Notes: generated by a model not told the origin, from the sequence alone. A DNA stretch of 64,000 nt from Streptomyces sp. NBC_00285 (GCF_036174265.1 NZ_CP108055.1:8742001-8806000); one strand, 5' to 3'. Positions 44,803 to 54,305 are shown, counted from the stretch's first letter. Numbers and translations: made by a program.

Positions 44803-46878
44803 TCAACCACGCGCTGCGGCCAGCGATTCCCTGGCTGCCGCGGCGACGTTCTCGGCGGTGAAGCCGTATTCGGCGAACAAGACCTTCGCGTCGGCGGAGG
44901 CGCCGAAGTGTTCGAGGGAGACGATGCGTCCCGCATCCCCTGTGAACCGGTACCACGTCAGGCCGATACCGGCCTCGATCGCGACCCGGGCCCGCACGGA
45001 CGGCGGCAGGACGCTCTCCCGGTACTCCCGCGGCTGCTCCTCGAACCACTCCACGGACGGCATCGACACCACCCGGGTGCCGACCCCCTCGGACTCCAGC
45101 CGCTCGCGCGCGGCGACGGCCAGCTGGACCTCGGAACCGGTGGCGATCAGGACGACGTCCGGGGTCCCGGTCGAGGCGTCCCGCAGGACGTAACCGCCCT
45201 TGACGGCGTCCGGGTTCGGGGCGTAGGTCGGCACGCCCTGGCGGGTGAGCGCGAGGCCGTGCGGGGCCGGGTTCGTGGCGTGCCGCCGGAGGATCTCGGC
45301 CCAGGCGAGCGCCGTCTCGTTGGCGTCGGCCGGGCGGACGACGTTCAGGCCCGGGATGGCACGCAGGGACGCGAGGTGCTCGACCGGCTGGTGGGTGGGA
45401 CCGTCCTCGCCGAGACCGACGGAGTCGTGCGTCCAGACGTAGGTGACGGGCAGCTGCATGAGCGCGGACAGGCGCACGGCGTTGCGCATGTAGTCGGAGA
45501 ACACCAGGAAGGTGCCGCCGTAGACGCGCGTGTTGCCGTGCAGCGCGATGCCGTTCATCTCCGCGGCCATCGAGTGCTCGCGGATCCCGAAGTGGACGGT
45601 TCGGCCGTACGGGTCGGCCTCGGGCAGCGGGTTGCCCTTCGGCAGGAAGGACGACGTCTTGTCGATCGTCGTGTTGTTGGATCCGGCGAGGTCGGCGGAG
45701 CCGCCCCACAGCTCGGGGAGTACCGGGCCCAGCGCCTGGAGCACCTTGCCGGACGCCGCCCGGGTGGCCACGGACCCGCCCTCCTCGAACACCGGGATCG
45801 AGGACTCCCAGCCCTCGGGCAGCTGACCTGCGACGACCCGGTCGAAGAGCCGCGCGCGCTCGGGCTGCTCGCCGCGCCATCCGGAGATCTGCTTGTCCCA
45901 GGCCGCGTGCGCCTCGGCACCGCGGTCCAGGGCCCCGCGGGTGTGGGCCAGCACCTCGTCGGCGACCTCGAAGGTGCGCTCGGGGTCGAAGCCGAGGACC
46001 CGCTTGGTCGCGGCCACCTCGTCGGCACCGAGCGCGGAGCCGTGCGCGGCCTCGGTGTTCTGTGCGTTCGGGGCGGGCCAGGCGATGATCGTGCGCATCG
46101 CGATGATCGAGGGGCGCCCGGTCTCGGCCCGCGCGGATGTCAGGGCCGCGTGCAGCGCGTGGACGTCGATGTCGCCGTCGGCGCCGGGCTCGATGCGCTG
46201 GGTGTGCCAGCCGTAGGCCTCGTAGCGCTTCAGCACGTCCTCGGAGAACGCGGTCGCGGTGTCGCCCTCGATGGAGATGTGGTTGTCGTCGTAGACGAAG
46301 ACCAGGTTGCCGAGCCGCTGGTGGCCCGCGAGGGAGGAGGCCTCGGCGGAGATGCCCTCCTGCAGGTCGCCGTCGGAGACGATCGCCCAGACGGTGTGGT
46401 CGAAGGGCGATTCGCCCTCGGGGGCGTCGGGGTCGAAGAGGCCGCGCTCGTAGCGGGCCGCCATCGCCATGCCGACCGCGTTGGCGACGCCCTGCCCGAG
46501 GGGCCCGGTGGTGGTCTCGACACCCGCCGTGTGCCCGTACTCGGGGTGACCGGGCGTCTTGGAACCGTGGGTCCGGAAGGCCTTCAGGTCGTCGAGCTCC
46601 AGCTCGTACCCGGAGAGGAAGAGCTGGGTGTAGAGCGTCAGCGAGGTGTGGCCGGGGGAGAGGACGAAGCGGTCACGCCCGGTCCACTCGGGATCCGCCG
46701 GGTCATGACGCATCACCTTCTGAAAGATCGTGTACGCCGCAGGGGCCAGGGCCATCGCGGTGCCGGGGTGGCCGTTTCCGACCTGCTGCACGGCATCGGC
46801 CGCCAGCAGGCGGGCGGTGTCGACGGCACGCCGGTCGAGTTCGGTCCATTCGAAGCTGTCCGGTGTCTGCGTGCTCAT
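44803..46878 (-). CDS. tkt: Transketolase
   Basis: A 691-residue thiamine-diphosphate transketolase. Present are the N-terminal [40 protein letters not shown], the [17 protein letters not shown] cofactor motif (GDG-like) and [19 protein letters not shown] in the Pyr domain. ATG 46878 is preferred ([11 protein letters not shown]); a TTG two codons earlier is possible. It is the first gene of the tkt-tal-zwf-opcA-pgi-gnd-phosphatase transcript, diverging from an AraC regulator across a 146-base promoter with a palindrome (46931-46947). Confidence 0.95.
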   Translation of the reverse strand: MSTQTPDSFEWTELDRRAVDTARLLAADAVQQVGNGHPGTAMALAPAAYTIFQKVMRHDPADPEWTGRDRFVLSPGHTSLTLYTQLFLSGYELELDDLKAFRTHGSKTPGHPEYGHTAGVETTTGPLGQGVANAVGMAMAARYERGLFDPDAPEGESPFDHTVWAIVSDGDLQEGISAEASSLAGHQRLGNLVFVYDDNHISIEGDTATAFSEDVLKRYEAYGWHTQRIEPGADGDIDVHALHAALTSARAETGRPSIIAMRTIIAWPAPNAQNTEAAHGSALGADEVAATKRVLGFDPERTFEVADEVLAHTRGALDRGAEAHAAWDKQISGWRGEQPERARLFDRVVAGQLPEGWESSIPVFEEGGSVATRAASGKVLQALGPVLPELWGGSADLAGSNNTTIDKTSSFLPKGNPLPEADPYGRTVHFGIREHSMAAEMNGIALHGNTRVYGGTFLVFSDYMRNAVRLSALMQLPVTYVWTHDSVGLGEDGPTHQPVEHLASLRAIPGLNVVRPADANETALAWAEILRRHATNPAPHGLALTRQGVPTYAPNPDAVKGGYVLRDASTGTPDVVLIATGSEVQLAVAARERLESEGVGTRVVSMPSVEWFEEQPREYRESVLPPSVRARVAIEAGIGLTWYRFTGDAGRIVSLEHFGASADAKVLFAEYGFTAENVAAAARESLAAARG

Positions 46879-46912
46879 CTTCAAGAAGTCCTCGATCGGA
46901 GCGAAGTAGCTG

Positions 46913-46947
46913 GTCTGACGTGTTCAAACTTAAAAGTCTGACTTTTA
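46913..46947. promoter_or_regulatory. Palindrome and direct repeats in the tkt/AraC divergent promoter
   Basis: TAAAAGT-CTG-ACTTTTA (46931-46947) is a perfect 17-bp palindrome. GTCTGAC is directly repeated at 46913-46919 and 46936-46942, 23 bp apart, about two helical turns as often found for AraC-type sites. The island is AT-rich in a GC-rich region and lies 35-70 bases from the tkt start. Confidence 0.6.
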
Positions 46948-47024
46948 CGGGGGAAGGTCGCGGTGTGCCAGCCTGTGGTGAAAGTGGGACACGGAACGCT
47001 CCAGGCAGGCGGCACGAGAAGGAC

Positions 47025-47939
47025 ATGGTGGACAGAACCATCCAAGACTCCGTCCAGGGCGGAGCCGGTGACGGTGGAGTGGACGGGATCAGAACGTTTC
47101 CCTTCCCCATCGAGCTGAGTGTGGGCGGAGTCGGCATGCAGGTCGGCCCGATGGGCACCGAGCGCACCTGGCATGCGGATGCCCCGCTGGAGCGCGTGCA
47201 CCGCATCGACTTCCATGTCGTGATGCTCGTCGAAGGCGGCCCCGTCCGCCACATGATCGACTTCGCCGAGTACGAGGCGACGGCGGGCGACCTGTTGTGG
47301 ATCCGCCCCGGCCAGGTCCACCGCTTCTCGCCGACGAGCGAGTACCGCGGAACCGCCCTGACCATGCAGCCCGGGTTCCTGCCACGCGCCACGGTCGAGG
47401 CGACGGGGCTGTACCGCTACGACCTCCCGCCGCTGCTGCGCCCCTCCGTAGCCCAGCTGGCGGGCCTCACGGCGGCGCTGTCCCAGCTCCAGCGGGAGTA
47501 CGAGGACACGGCGACCCTTCCGCTGAACCTGCACACCGCGGTACTGCGCCACTGCCTGACGGCGTTCCTGCTCCGACTGGCCCATCTCGCGACGAGCTCG
47601 GCGGAGGCCGGGCGCCGGACCGAGTCGACGTTCACCCTGTTCCGGGACGCCGTGGAGAAGGGCTTCGCCACGAACCACAGTGTCAGCGCGTACGCGGACG
47701 CGCTCGGCTACTCCCGCCGGACCCTGGTCCGCGCGGTGCGCGCGGCCACGGGGGAGACGCCGAAGGGGTTCATCGACAAGCGGGTCGTCCTGGAGGCGAA
47801 ACGGCTGCTCGCCCACACCGACATGCCGATCGGGCGGGTGGGGGCGGCGGTCGGCTTCCCCGACGCGGCGAACTTCTCCAAGTTCTTCCAGCAGCACACG
47901 GAGTTGACGCCGGCGGCGTTCCGGGCGGAGCTGCTCTGA
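47025..47939 (+). CDS. AraC-family transcriptional regulator
   Basis: A 304-residue regulator. The N-terminal half is a cupin-like ligand domain (VHRIDFHVVMLVEGGPVRHMIDF, then GDLLWIRPGQVHRF). The C-terminal AraC domain has two helix-turn-helices (SVSAYADALGYSRRTLVRAV; PIGRVGAAVGFPDAANFSKFFQ). ATG 47025 has GAGAAGGA upstream. It is divergent from the pentose-phosphate operon and probably regulates it, possibly in response to a sugar. Confidence 0.9.
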   Translation: MVDRTIQDSVQGGAGDGGVDGIRTFPFPIELSVGGVGMQVGPMGTERTWHADAPLERVHRIDFHVVMLVEGGPVRHMIDFAEYEATAGDLLWIRPGQVHRFSPTSEYRGTALTMQPGFLPRATVEATGLYRYDLPPLLRPSVAQLAGLTAALSQLQREYEDTATLPLNLHTAVLRHCLTAFLLRLAHLATSSAEAGRRTESTFTLFRDAVEKGFATNHSVSAYADALGYSRRTLVRAVRAATGETPKGFIDKRVVLEAKRLLAHTDMPIGRVGAAVGFPDAANFSKFFQQHTELTPAAFRAELL

Positions 47940-47943
47940 GGCC

Positions 47944-47966
47944 GCGGTGATCGCCGAGCTCACCGC
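47944..47966. terminator. Weak hairpin after the AraC gene
   Basis: GCGGTGA (47944-47950) pairs with TCACCGC (47960-47966) around a 9-base loop, 4 bases after the stop. The stem is short and no T-tract follows. Confidence 0.4.
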
Positions 47967-48052
47967 CGTCGCGAGGTTTGTCATGTCCATTTGGTGTGCC
48001 CTTTGCTGTGCATGACCTGTGTGTGGGGGGATCTTTGCCCGGCGAGACCAAT

Positions 48053-48074
48053 GGTTCGCCCGGCCTTCACCCGG
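48053..48074 (+). promoter_or_regulatory. PHO box (PhoP-type direct repeat)
   Basis: Two 11-base units, GGTTCGCCCGG and CCTTCACCCGG, place GTTCGCC and CTTCACC exactly 11 bases apart, matching the Streptomyces PhoP direct-repeat pattern (GTTCACC every 11 bp). They lie 76 bases upstream of a secreted phosphoesterase gene, which is what PhoP typically controls. Confidence 0.65.
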
Positions 48075-48149
48075 ACCCGGCCCGGCATCCCTAGTGTTGC
48101 GGCGCCGCTCCCCCCACGCACGTCCGTCACTACTGTCCGGAGGACAGTC

Positions 48150-49040
48150 ATGGCCGCCGTCAAGGCACCTCAGCGCAACCGACGTTCCCTCTCCGCGCTT
48201 GCCGGAGCCCTCGCCCTCACCGCCGCCTCGGTCGGAGTGTGGGCCGCGACTGCCTCCACCGCGCAGGCCGCCGCTCTGCCCACCCCGGACCACGTGGTCG
48301 TCGTGGTGATGGAGAACCACGCCTACTCGCAGGTGATCGGCAGCTCCAGCGCCCCCTACCTCAACAACACCCTCAAGGCCGGTGGCGCCGACCTCACCCA
48401 GTCCTACGGCCTCACCCACCCGAGCGAGCCGAACTACTACATGCTGTTCTCGGGCTCCAACCAGGGCCGCACCGACGACAGTTGCGTCGGCGTCGGTTCC
48501 CTCTCCGCCGCCAACCTCGCCTCCGAGCTGATCGCCGCCGGGAAGACCTGGGCGAGCTACAACGAGTCGCTGCCCAGTCAGGGTTCGACGACCTGCAGCA
48601 GCGGCACCTACGCGCAGAAGCACAACCCGTGGTTCGGTTTCTCCAACGTGCCCACCAGCACCGCGAAGACCTTCGCGCAGTTCCCGGCCGACTACACGAC
48701 CCTGCCCAAGGTCTCCTTCGTCGTCCCGAACCTGTGCAGCGACATGCACGACTGCTCGGTCTCCACGGGCGACACCTGGATCAAGAACAACCTGGGCGCC
48801 TACGCCACCTGGGCCACGACCCACAACAGCATCCTCGCGGTCACCTTCGACGAGGACAACAAGCTGTCCGGCAACCGCATCCCCACCCTCTTCTACGGGC
48901 AGCACGTCGCGGCCGGCAGCACCAGCTCCACCACCTACAACCACTACAACGTGCTGCGCACGGTGGAGGACCTGGCCGGTCTGAGTGCCCACGCGGGCAA
49001 CGCCGCCTCGGCCTCCGACATCACCGGCATCTGGAACTGA
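48150..49040 (+). CDS. Secreted phosphoesterase (acid phosphatase/AcpA-like family)
   Basis: A 296-residue exported protein. A Sec-type signal with a basic N-region, ALAGALALTAASVGVWA core and cleavage near ASTAQA-A leads to the phosphoesterase domain. This starts HVVVVVMENHAYSQVIGSSS (metal-binding MENH) and continues with YGLTHPSEPNYY, FVVPNLCSDMHDCS and AVTFDEDNK. It probably cleaves phosphate monoesters or diesters outside the cell. GGAGG precedes ATG 48150. A PHO box upstream predicts induction by phosphate starvation. An MFS gene follows after 5 bases. Confidence 0.88.
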   Translation: MAAVKAPQRNRRSLSALAGALALTAASVGVWAATASTAQAAALPTPDHVVVVVMENHAYSQVIGSSSAPYLNNTLKAGGADLTQSYGLTHPSEPNYYMLFSGSNQGRTDDSCVGVGSLSAANLASELIAAGKTWASYNESLPSQGSTTCSSGTYAQKHNPWFGFSNVPTSTAKTFAQFPADYTTLPKVSFVVPNLCSDMHDCSVSTGDTWIKNNLGAYATWATTHNSILAVTFDEDNKLSGNRIPTLFYGQHVAAGSTSSTTYNHYNVLRTVEDLAGLSAHAGNAASASDITGIWN

Positions 49041-49045
49041 CGCCT

Positions 49046-50386
49046 GTGTACCTCGCGGACTCCCGGAGCACGGATCCCCGCAGCACGGATTCCCGCACCA
49101 CCGAGGCCGCCGTCGTCCCGGACTCCCGTCCGGGGCGGCGGCCGGCCGCCGTGCCCGCCACCGTGCTGGCCCTGGGCGCGGTCAGCCTGATCACGGACGT
49201 CTCCTCGGAGATGGTCACAGCGGTCCTGCCGCTGTACGTGGTCGTGGGCCTCGGTCTCTCGCCCCTCGGCTTCGGGCTCCTCGACGGCATCAACAACGGC
49301 GTGGGCGCCCTGGTCCGGCTGGTCGGCGGCCACTTCGCCGACCGGGGAGGCCGCGGGCACAAGGCCGTGGCGGGCCTCGGCTACGGACTGTCGGCGCTGT
49401 GCAAGCCACTGCTGCTGCTCGCCCACACCCTCCCCGTGCTCAGCGCCGTGCTCGCGGTCGACCGCACCGGCAAAGGACTGCGCACCGCTCCACGGGACGC
49501 GATGATCTCGCTCGCCACCGAACCCGCCCACCGGGGACGGGCGTTCGGGGTGCACCGCGCCATGGACACCACCGGCGCGCTGCTCGGCCCCCTCGCCGCC
49601 TTCGCCGTGCTGCGGGCCACCGTCGACGGCTACGACGCGGTCTTCGCGGTCAGCGGATGCGTGGCCGTACTCGGCGTCCTGGTGCTCGTGCTCTTCGTGC
49701 CCGGCCACCGCACCCAGGCGACCGCCGTACAACCGCCGCAGCGGGAACGGCCGTTGCTCCGGGACTCCCTCGGGCTGCTGCGCCGTCCGGAGCTGCGGCG
49801 GCTCACCGTGTGCGCGAGCCTGCTGGGCCTGACCACGGTCAGCGACTCCTTCCTGTATCTGCTGCTCCAGCGCCAAGGCGACCTGCCCGCCCACCTGTTC
49901 CCGCTGCTGCCGCTGGGCACCGCCGCCTTCTTCCTGCTGCTCGCCGTCCCGCTCGGGGCACTCGCCGACCGCGTCAGCCGCCGCAGGCTCTTCCTCGCCG
50001 GCCACGGTGTGCTGCTGCTCGGCTATGGCCTCGTGCTCTCCCCATGGCACGGCGTCCCGGCCGTGATCGCCTTCCTCGTGCTGCACGGCACCTTCTACGC
50101 GGCGACCGATGGCGTGCTCGCCGCCGCCACCGCGGGAGTCGTACCGGCACAGCACCAGGGCGCGGGCCAGGCCCTGGTCGGCACCGGCCAGGCATTGGCC
50201 CGGTTCGTCTGCTCCCTCACCTTCGGCGCGGCCTGGAGCCTGTGGGGCGGGCGGACCGCACTCGCCGCCACCGCGACGGCGCTGGCGGCCGCTGCCGTCG
50301 TGGCCTCGTTCGTCTTCCGGCCCACGGAAGTGGCCCCTGCCGCCCCCCAAGAGGCCCCCACCACCCCCGACGAGGTGTCCGCATGA
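49046..50386 (+). CDS. MFS transporter
   Basis: A 446-residue major-facilitator protein with about 12 helices. Typical segments are ITDVSSEMVTAVLPLYVV in helix 1, GGHFADRGGRGHKAVAGLGY in loop 2-3, AVDRTGKGLRTAPRDAMISL in loop 4-5 and GALADRVSRRRLFLAG in the second half. GTG 49046 starts 5 bases after the phosphoesterase stop; the N-terminus has a short repeated Arg-Ser-Thr-Asp sequence. Its stop overlaps the next ATG. As part of a phosphate-responsive operon it may carry a product of the phosphoesterase, though the substrate is unknown. Confidence 0.85.
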   Translation: MYLADSRSTDPRSTDSRTTEAAVVPDSRPGRRPAAVPATVLALGAVSLITDVSSEMVTAVLPLYVVVGLGLSPLGFGLLDGINNGVGALVRLVGGHFADRGGRGHKAVAGLGYGLSALCKPLLLLAHTLPVLSAVLAVDRTGKGLRTAPRDAMISLATEPAHRGRAFGVHRAMDTTGALLGPLAAFAVLRATVDGYDAVFAVSGCVAVLGVLVLVLFVPGHRTQATAVQPPQRERPLLRDSLGLLRRPELRRLTVCASLLGLTTVSDSFLYLLLQRQGDLPAHLFPLLPLGTAAFFLLLAVPLGALADRVSRRRLFLAGHGVLLLGYGLVLSPWHGVPAVIAFLVLHGTFYAATDGVLAAATAGVVPAQHQGAGQALVGTGQALARFVCSLTFGAAWSLWGGRTALAATATALAAAAVVASFVFRPTEVAPAAPQEAPTTPDEVSA

Positions 50387-51405
50387 CCCGAACGACCCGT
50401 CTGGTGACCCTTCTTGTCGCCGTCGTGGTGCTCGCCGCGGTCGGCACCGGGTCGGTGCTGTACGCCGCCCATCGCTCGGGCATGCGGGACCGGCAGCAGG
50501 CGGATGGACCGGCCGTGCGGGCCGGCACCGTCTCGCTGCGCCCGACAGCCGAACGCAGGCTGCTGGTGCGGAACCTGGCCTGGGGCCCGCACCGCGACGA
50601 GATCGCCACCGTCCCCGCCGACGATCCGCAGGGCCCGCGCACCGCGTCGGGCGTGAAGTGCCTGCGCTTCCATGCGGCCGCCGGCACCGGCATCTGCCTC
50701 CAGGCCGTGCACGGCGCGCTGCAGGACACCTACCGCGCGGTGGTGCTCGACGCGCAGCTGCGCGTCGAGCACCGCTTCCCGGCCGCCGGCATCCCCACCC
50801 GGGCCCGGGTCTCGCCCTCCGGACACATGGTCGCCTGGACGGTGTTCGTCAGCGGGGACTCGTACGCCGGAACGAACTTCTCCACCCGTACCTCCATCGT
50901 CGACACCCGCACCTGGGCCGCCGACGACAACCTGGAGACCTTCCACGTCATCAAGGACGGCCGGACCTACCACGCGCCGGACACCAACATCTGGGGCGTC
51001 ACCTTCGCCGACGACCACCGCTTCTACGCGACGCTGGCGACCGGCGGCCGGACCTACCTCGTGCGGGGCGACGTCACCGCACGCACCCTCACCACCCTGC
51101 ACCCCAACGTCGAATGCCCCTCCCTCTCACCGGACGGGACCCGCGTCGCGTACAAGAAGCGCGTCAAGGGAGCCTCGCCGGACGCCCCCTGGCGCCTGTA
51201 CGTCCTGAACCTGCGCACCATGAAGGAGACCGCGACCGCCGAGTCCCGCACCATCGACGACCAGGCACTGTGGGCCGACGGCGACACCCTTGTCTACGCC
51301 CTCCCCGGCGACTACGGCTCGGACCTGTGGACCGTCCCCGCCGACGGCACCGGTAGGGCCCGCCGCCTGATGACCTCCGCGGTCGCCCCCGCCTATCTGG
51401 GGTGA
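50383..51405 (+). CDS. Membrane-anchored TolB-like beta-propeller protein
   Basis: A 340-residue protein. An uncleaved N-terminal helix (LVTLLVAVVVLAAVGTGSVLY) anchors an extracellular domain of WD40/TolB-like blades, seen as repeated patterns such as RARVSPSGHMVAWTVF, CPSLSPDGTRVAYKKR and DLWTVPADGTGRARRL. It overlaps the MFS gene by ATGA, so the three-gene unit phosphoesterase-MFS-propeller is translated together. A binding or scaffold role at the outer membrane surface is likely. A hairpin terminates the unit 4 bases after its stop. Confidence 0.8.
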   Translation: MTRTTRLVTLLVAVVVLAAVGTGSVLYAAHRSGMRDRQQADGPAVRAGTVSLRPTAERRLLVRNLAWGPHRDEIATVPADDPQGPRTASGVKCLRFHAAAGTGICLQAVHGALQDTYRAVVLDAQLRVEHRFPAAGIPTRARVSPSGHMVAWTVFVSGDSYAGTNFSTRTSIVDTRTWAADDNLETFHVIKDGRTYHAPDTNIWGVTFADDHRFYATLATGGRTYLVRGDVTARTLTTLHPNVECPSLSPDGTRVAYKKRVKGASPDAPWRLYVLNLRTMKETATAESRTIDDQALWADGDTLVYALPGDYGSDLWTVPADGTGRARRLMTSAVAPAYLG

Positions 51406-51408
51406 CAC

Positions 51409-51451
51409 GACGCTGCCCCGCGAGACCGCTCGGGCCTTGCGGGGCAGCGTC
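51409..51451. terminator. Bidirectional hairpin between convergent genes
   Basis: GACGCTGCCCCGC (51409-51421) pairs perfectly with GCGGGGCAGCGTC (51439-51451). It lies between the propeller gene (+) and the beta-glucanase gene (-) and can serve both. Confidence 0.88.
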
Positions 51452-51473
51452 GACGCGGACACCAACTGCTGGG

Positions 51474-52859
51474 TCAGTGACCGAAGTTGAACCAGTTCAC
51501 GTTCACGAAGTCGGCCGGCTGGCCGCTGGTGAAGGTCAGATAGACGTTGTGGGTCCCGGTGACGGAGCCCATGTTCGCCGGGACCGTCCGCCAGGACTGC
51601 CAGCCGCCCGTGTTGGCGACGGAGAAGCTGCCGACGGGCGTGGCGGTCGGGCTGTCCAGACGCACCTCGACCAGACCGCTGACACCGTTCCCGGCGCCGC
51701 TCGCGACCCGGGCGACGAACTGGGTCGCCGCGGTGGAACCGAAGGTGACGTTCTGGTAGAGCGCCCAGTCCCCGTTCGCGAGGGAGCCGATGTCCTGGCC
51801 GCCGCCGGTGTCCGTCGTGGTCTCGGTGCTCACGCCGCTCTGCCCGTTGTAGGACTCCGCCTGGATCGTGCCGTAGGCGTCCCTCCCGCCCGACGGCGGA
51901 GGCGTGGTACCGCTCCCACCGGCCGACAGGACCTGGACGTAGTCGACGGTCATGGGCACACCGGACTGGGTGCCGGAGTCCAGACCACCGCCGAACGCGT
52001 CCGGGAAGGCGCCGCCCATCGCCACGTTGAGGATGACGAAGTAGCCGTGGTTCGTGGCGTTGGCCCAGGTCGTCGCGTCCATCTGGCTCGCGTTGACCGA
52101 GTGGTACTGGGTGCCGTCCACGAGGAAGCGGATGGTCTCGGGGCTCACCGAGCGGTCCCACTCCATCGTGTAGGTGTGGAACGCCGACTGGCAGGTAGAG
52201 CCGGGACAGGCGACGTTGTTGCCCAGGCCCGTCGTCTCGTTGCACACGCCACCCGGGTTGGTGCCGCAGTGCATGGTGGCCCAGACGCGGTTCATGCCCT
52301 GGACGTTCTCCATGATGTCCAGCTCGCCGACGCTCGGCCAGTTCTGGTAGTTGCCGCGGTAGGGCGCGCCCAGCGCCCAGAAGGCGGGCCAGTAGCCCTC
52401 GGCGGCGGTGCCGGTGACGTTGGGCATCTGGATGCGCGCCTCGACGCGCAGTTTGCCGCCGGCCGGGGGCTGGAAGTCGGTGCGCCTGGTCTCGATGCGG
52501 CCCGAGGTCCAGTTGCCGGCCGCGTCGCGGAGCGGGGTGATGCGCAGGTTGCCGTTGCCGTCGAGGGAGACGTTGCTGGTGCTGTTGGTCATCGTCTCGA
52601 CCTCGCCGGTGCCCCAGTTCGCGGGGCCGCCGGGGTACGAGGTCCCGGTCGCGTACTGCCAGTTGGAGGTGGAGACGCCGGTGCCCGCGGAGCCGTTGAA
52701 GTCGTCGAGGAAGACCTGTGACCAGCCGGACGGGGGTGTGGGTGCGGAGGCGTTCGCGGGCAGGGTGGCGGCGCCTGCGGCCGCGGCGGCGAGACCGAGT
52801 GTGGACAGGACGGCGACGAGGGCTCGTCGCCGTCGGGACATGCCGGAGGATTCACTCAT
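51474..52859 (-). CDS. Secreted GH16 endo-beta-1,3-glucanase with C-terminal CBM6
   Basis: A 461-residue exported enzyme. The signal peptide MSESSGMSRRRRALVAVL... ends near LPANASA. The GH16 catalytic domain carries GELDIMENVQ, matching E-[ILV]-D-[IVAF]-x-x-E with nucleophile and acid/base glutamates, and a preceding WPAFWALG. A Gly/Pro linker follows and then a family 6 carbohydrate-binding module (IQAESYNGQSG, GDWALYQNVTF, FVNVNWFNFGH). It should cut laminarin or similar beta-1,3-glucans. ATG 52859 has GAGAGG upstream. A perfect 20-bp LacI-type palindrome upstream predicts repression lifted by oligosaccharides. Confidence 0.93.
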   Translation of the reverse strand: MSESSGMSRRRRALVAVLSTLGLAAAAAGAATLPANASAPTPPSGWSQVFLDDFNGSAGTGVSTSNWQYATGTSYPGGPANWGTGEVETMTNSTSNVSLDGNGNLRITPLRDAAGNWTSGRIETRRTDFQPPAGGKLRVEARIQMPNVTGTAAEGYWPAFWALGAPYRGNYQNWPSVGELDIMENVQGMNRVWATMHCGTNPGGVCNETTGLGNNVACPGSTCQSAFHTYTMEWDRSVSPETIRFLVDGTQYHSVNASQMDATTWANATNHGYFVILNVAMGGAFPDAFGGGLDSGTQSGVPMTVDYVQVLSAGGSGTTPPPSGGRDAYGTIQAESYNGQSGVSTETTTDTGGGQDIGSLANGDWALYQNVTFGSTAATQFVARVASGAGNGVSGLVEVRLDSPTATPVGSFSVANTGGWQSWRTVPANMGSVTGTHNVYLTFTSGQPADFVNVNWFNFGH

Positions 52860-52910
52860 GGGGGTGCCTCTCGGGTACGGAGATATGTGCGCGGGTGCCA
52901 CTTCGAGAGC

Positions 52911-52930
52911 CTTTGAGAGCGCTCTCAAAG
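52911..52930. promoter_or_regulatory. Perfect 20-bp palindrome, LacI-family operator
   Basis: CTTTGAGAGC-GCTCTCAAAG, fully symmetric with a central CG, 51 bases upstream of the glucanase start. The form resembles CebR-type operators (TGGGAGCGCTCCCA) of Streptomyces sugar regulators. The cognate regulator is not in the window. Confidence 0.8.
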
Positions 52931-53030
52931 TGGGCCCAATGTGCTCGCAGTCACTCCAGCCGTCAAGAGGTTGAGTCGTGAAAGTCCCTACGGCCCCGGT
53001 GAGTTCACCCCTTGAAAGCGGGCATACCCG

Positions 53031-54305
53031 CTAAACCGCGCTGCCCGCCTTCCAGTCCGCCCATGACAGGTTCCAACCGTTGAGCCCGTTCGACGCCTCC
53101 ACGGTCCTGTCGCCGGAGTTCTTCACGATGACGACGTCGCCGAGCATGGAACTGTCGTAGAACTTGTAGCCGGCCACGGACGGGTTGTCCGCCCCCTTGG
53201 CGTCATGCAGGCCGACACAGCCGTGGCTGGTGTTCTGGCTGCCGAACACCGAGGTCGACGCCCAGTAGTTGCCGTGCACGAAGGTGCCGGAGGTGGTCAG
53301 GCGCTGGGCGTGCGGGACGTCGGAGATGTCGTACTCGTCGCCCAGCCCGACGGTCGAGGACTCCATGCGGGTCTGTTTGAACCGCTCGCTGATCACCATG
53401 ATCCCGGACCACGTGGTGTGGTCGGAGTTGCCGCCGCTGACCGGATAGGTGGCGAGGGTGGCGCCGTCCCGCTTGACGACCATCTCCTTGCTGCCGAGGT
53501 CGACGGTGCTGATCTGCGCGCGGCCGATGTGGAAGGTGACGTCCTTGGACTGCATGCCATAGACGCCGTCCGCGCCCTGGACGTCCTTGAGCCGCAGTCC
53601 GAGTGTGATCTTCGTGCCGGCCGCCCAGTAGGTCTCGGGCCGGAAGTCGAGCCGGGTGTCGCTGAACCAGTGGCCCACGATCTCGGCCGCGGGCTCCGCG
53701 GTGACGGTGATCGCCTTCTGGACGGCGGCCCGGTCGGACACGGCGTGCGAGAAGTTGAGCGACACGGGCATGCCCACGCCGGAGGTGGAGTCCGCCTCGG
53801 GGGTGAAGTAGCCCACGAACGTCTCGCCGGGGGACTTCGTGGTGAAGGTGGACCTCTCCTCGGTGCCGCCCTGCGCCGTGACCGCGACCGTGTACTTGGT
53901 GCCCGAGTACGGGTTGTCCGACGACGTCCACTTCGTCCTGGTGTCGTCGTAGGACCCGGCGAGCGTCGAGCCGTCGTTGCCGGTCACCTTCACCGAGGCG
54001 AGGGTTCCGTCCGTCACCGTGACCTCGACGGGAGCGGCGAAGTCCGCCTTCCTGGTGCCGTCCGCGGGGGTGACGGAGACGGCCGCCTTCTTGGTCGCCG
54101 CCTGCACGGACGCGGTCGACCCCGACCCTGGCGACGCGTCCGCCGAACCGTCGCTGCACCCCGCCAGCAGGGTCGCGGCCGGTACGGCGCCGAGTGCGGC
54201 GAGGACCCCGCGCCGGGACCACCTCTCCGACAGCTCGGACCGGTTCGATATGTGCGAGTCGCCCACGGTAGGCCTTCCTGGGATGTCCACCTGTTGCGAG
54301 TGCAT
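53031..54305 (-). CDS. L,D-transpeptidase lipoprotein (YkuD with Ig-like domains)
   Basis: A 424-residue cell-wall enzyme. A twin-arginine-like RWSRRGVLAALGAV segment precedes the lipobox LLAGC (Cys50), so it is probably an exported lipoprotein; the long N-region means a later start is possible. Two Ig-like domains (about residues 75-260) lead to the catalytic YkuD domain with FVHGNYW and SHGCVGLHD, which holds the nucleophilic cysteine. It forms 3-3 cross-links in peptidoglycan or attaches proteins. The layout matches mycobacterial LdtMt2. It is transcribed alone, ahead of nothing co-oriented at short range. Confidence 0.92.
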   Translation of the reverse strand: MHSQQVDIPGRPTVGDSHISNRSELSERWSRRGVLAALGAVPAATLLAGCSDGSADASPGSGSTASVQAATKKAAVSVTPADGTRKADFAAPVEVTVTDGTLASVKVTGNDGSTLAGSYDDTRTKWTSSDNPYSGTKYTVAVTAQGGTEERSTFTTKSPGETFVGYFTPEADSTSGVGMPVSLNFSHAVSDRAAVQKAITVTAEPAAEIVGHWFSDTRLDFRPETYWAAGTKITLGLRLKDVQGADGVYGMQSKDVTFHIGRAQISTVDLGSKEMVVKRDGATLATYPVSGGNSDHTTWSGIMVISERFKQTRMESSTVGLGDEYDISDVPHAQRLTTSGTFVHGNYWASTSVFGSQNTSHGCVGLHDAKGADNPSVAGYKFYDSSMLGDVVIVKNSGDRTVEASNGLNGWNLSWADWKAGSAV

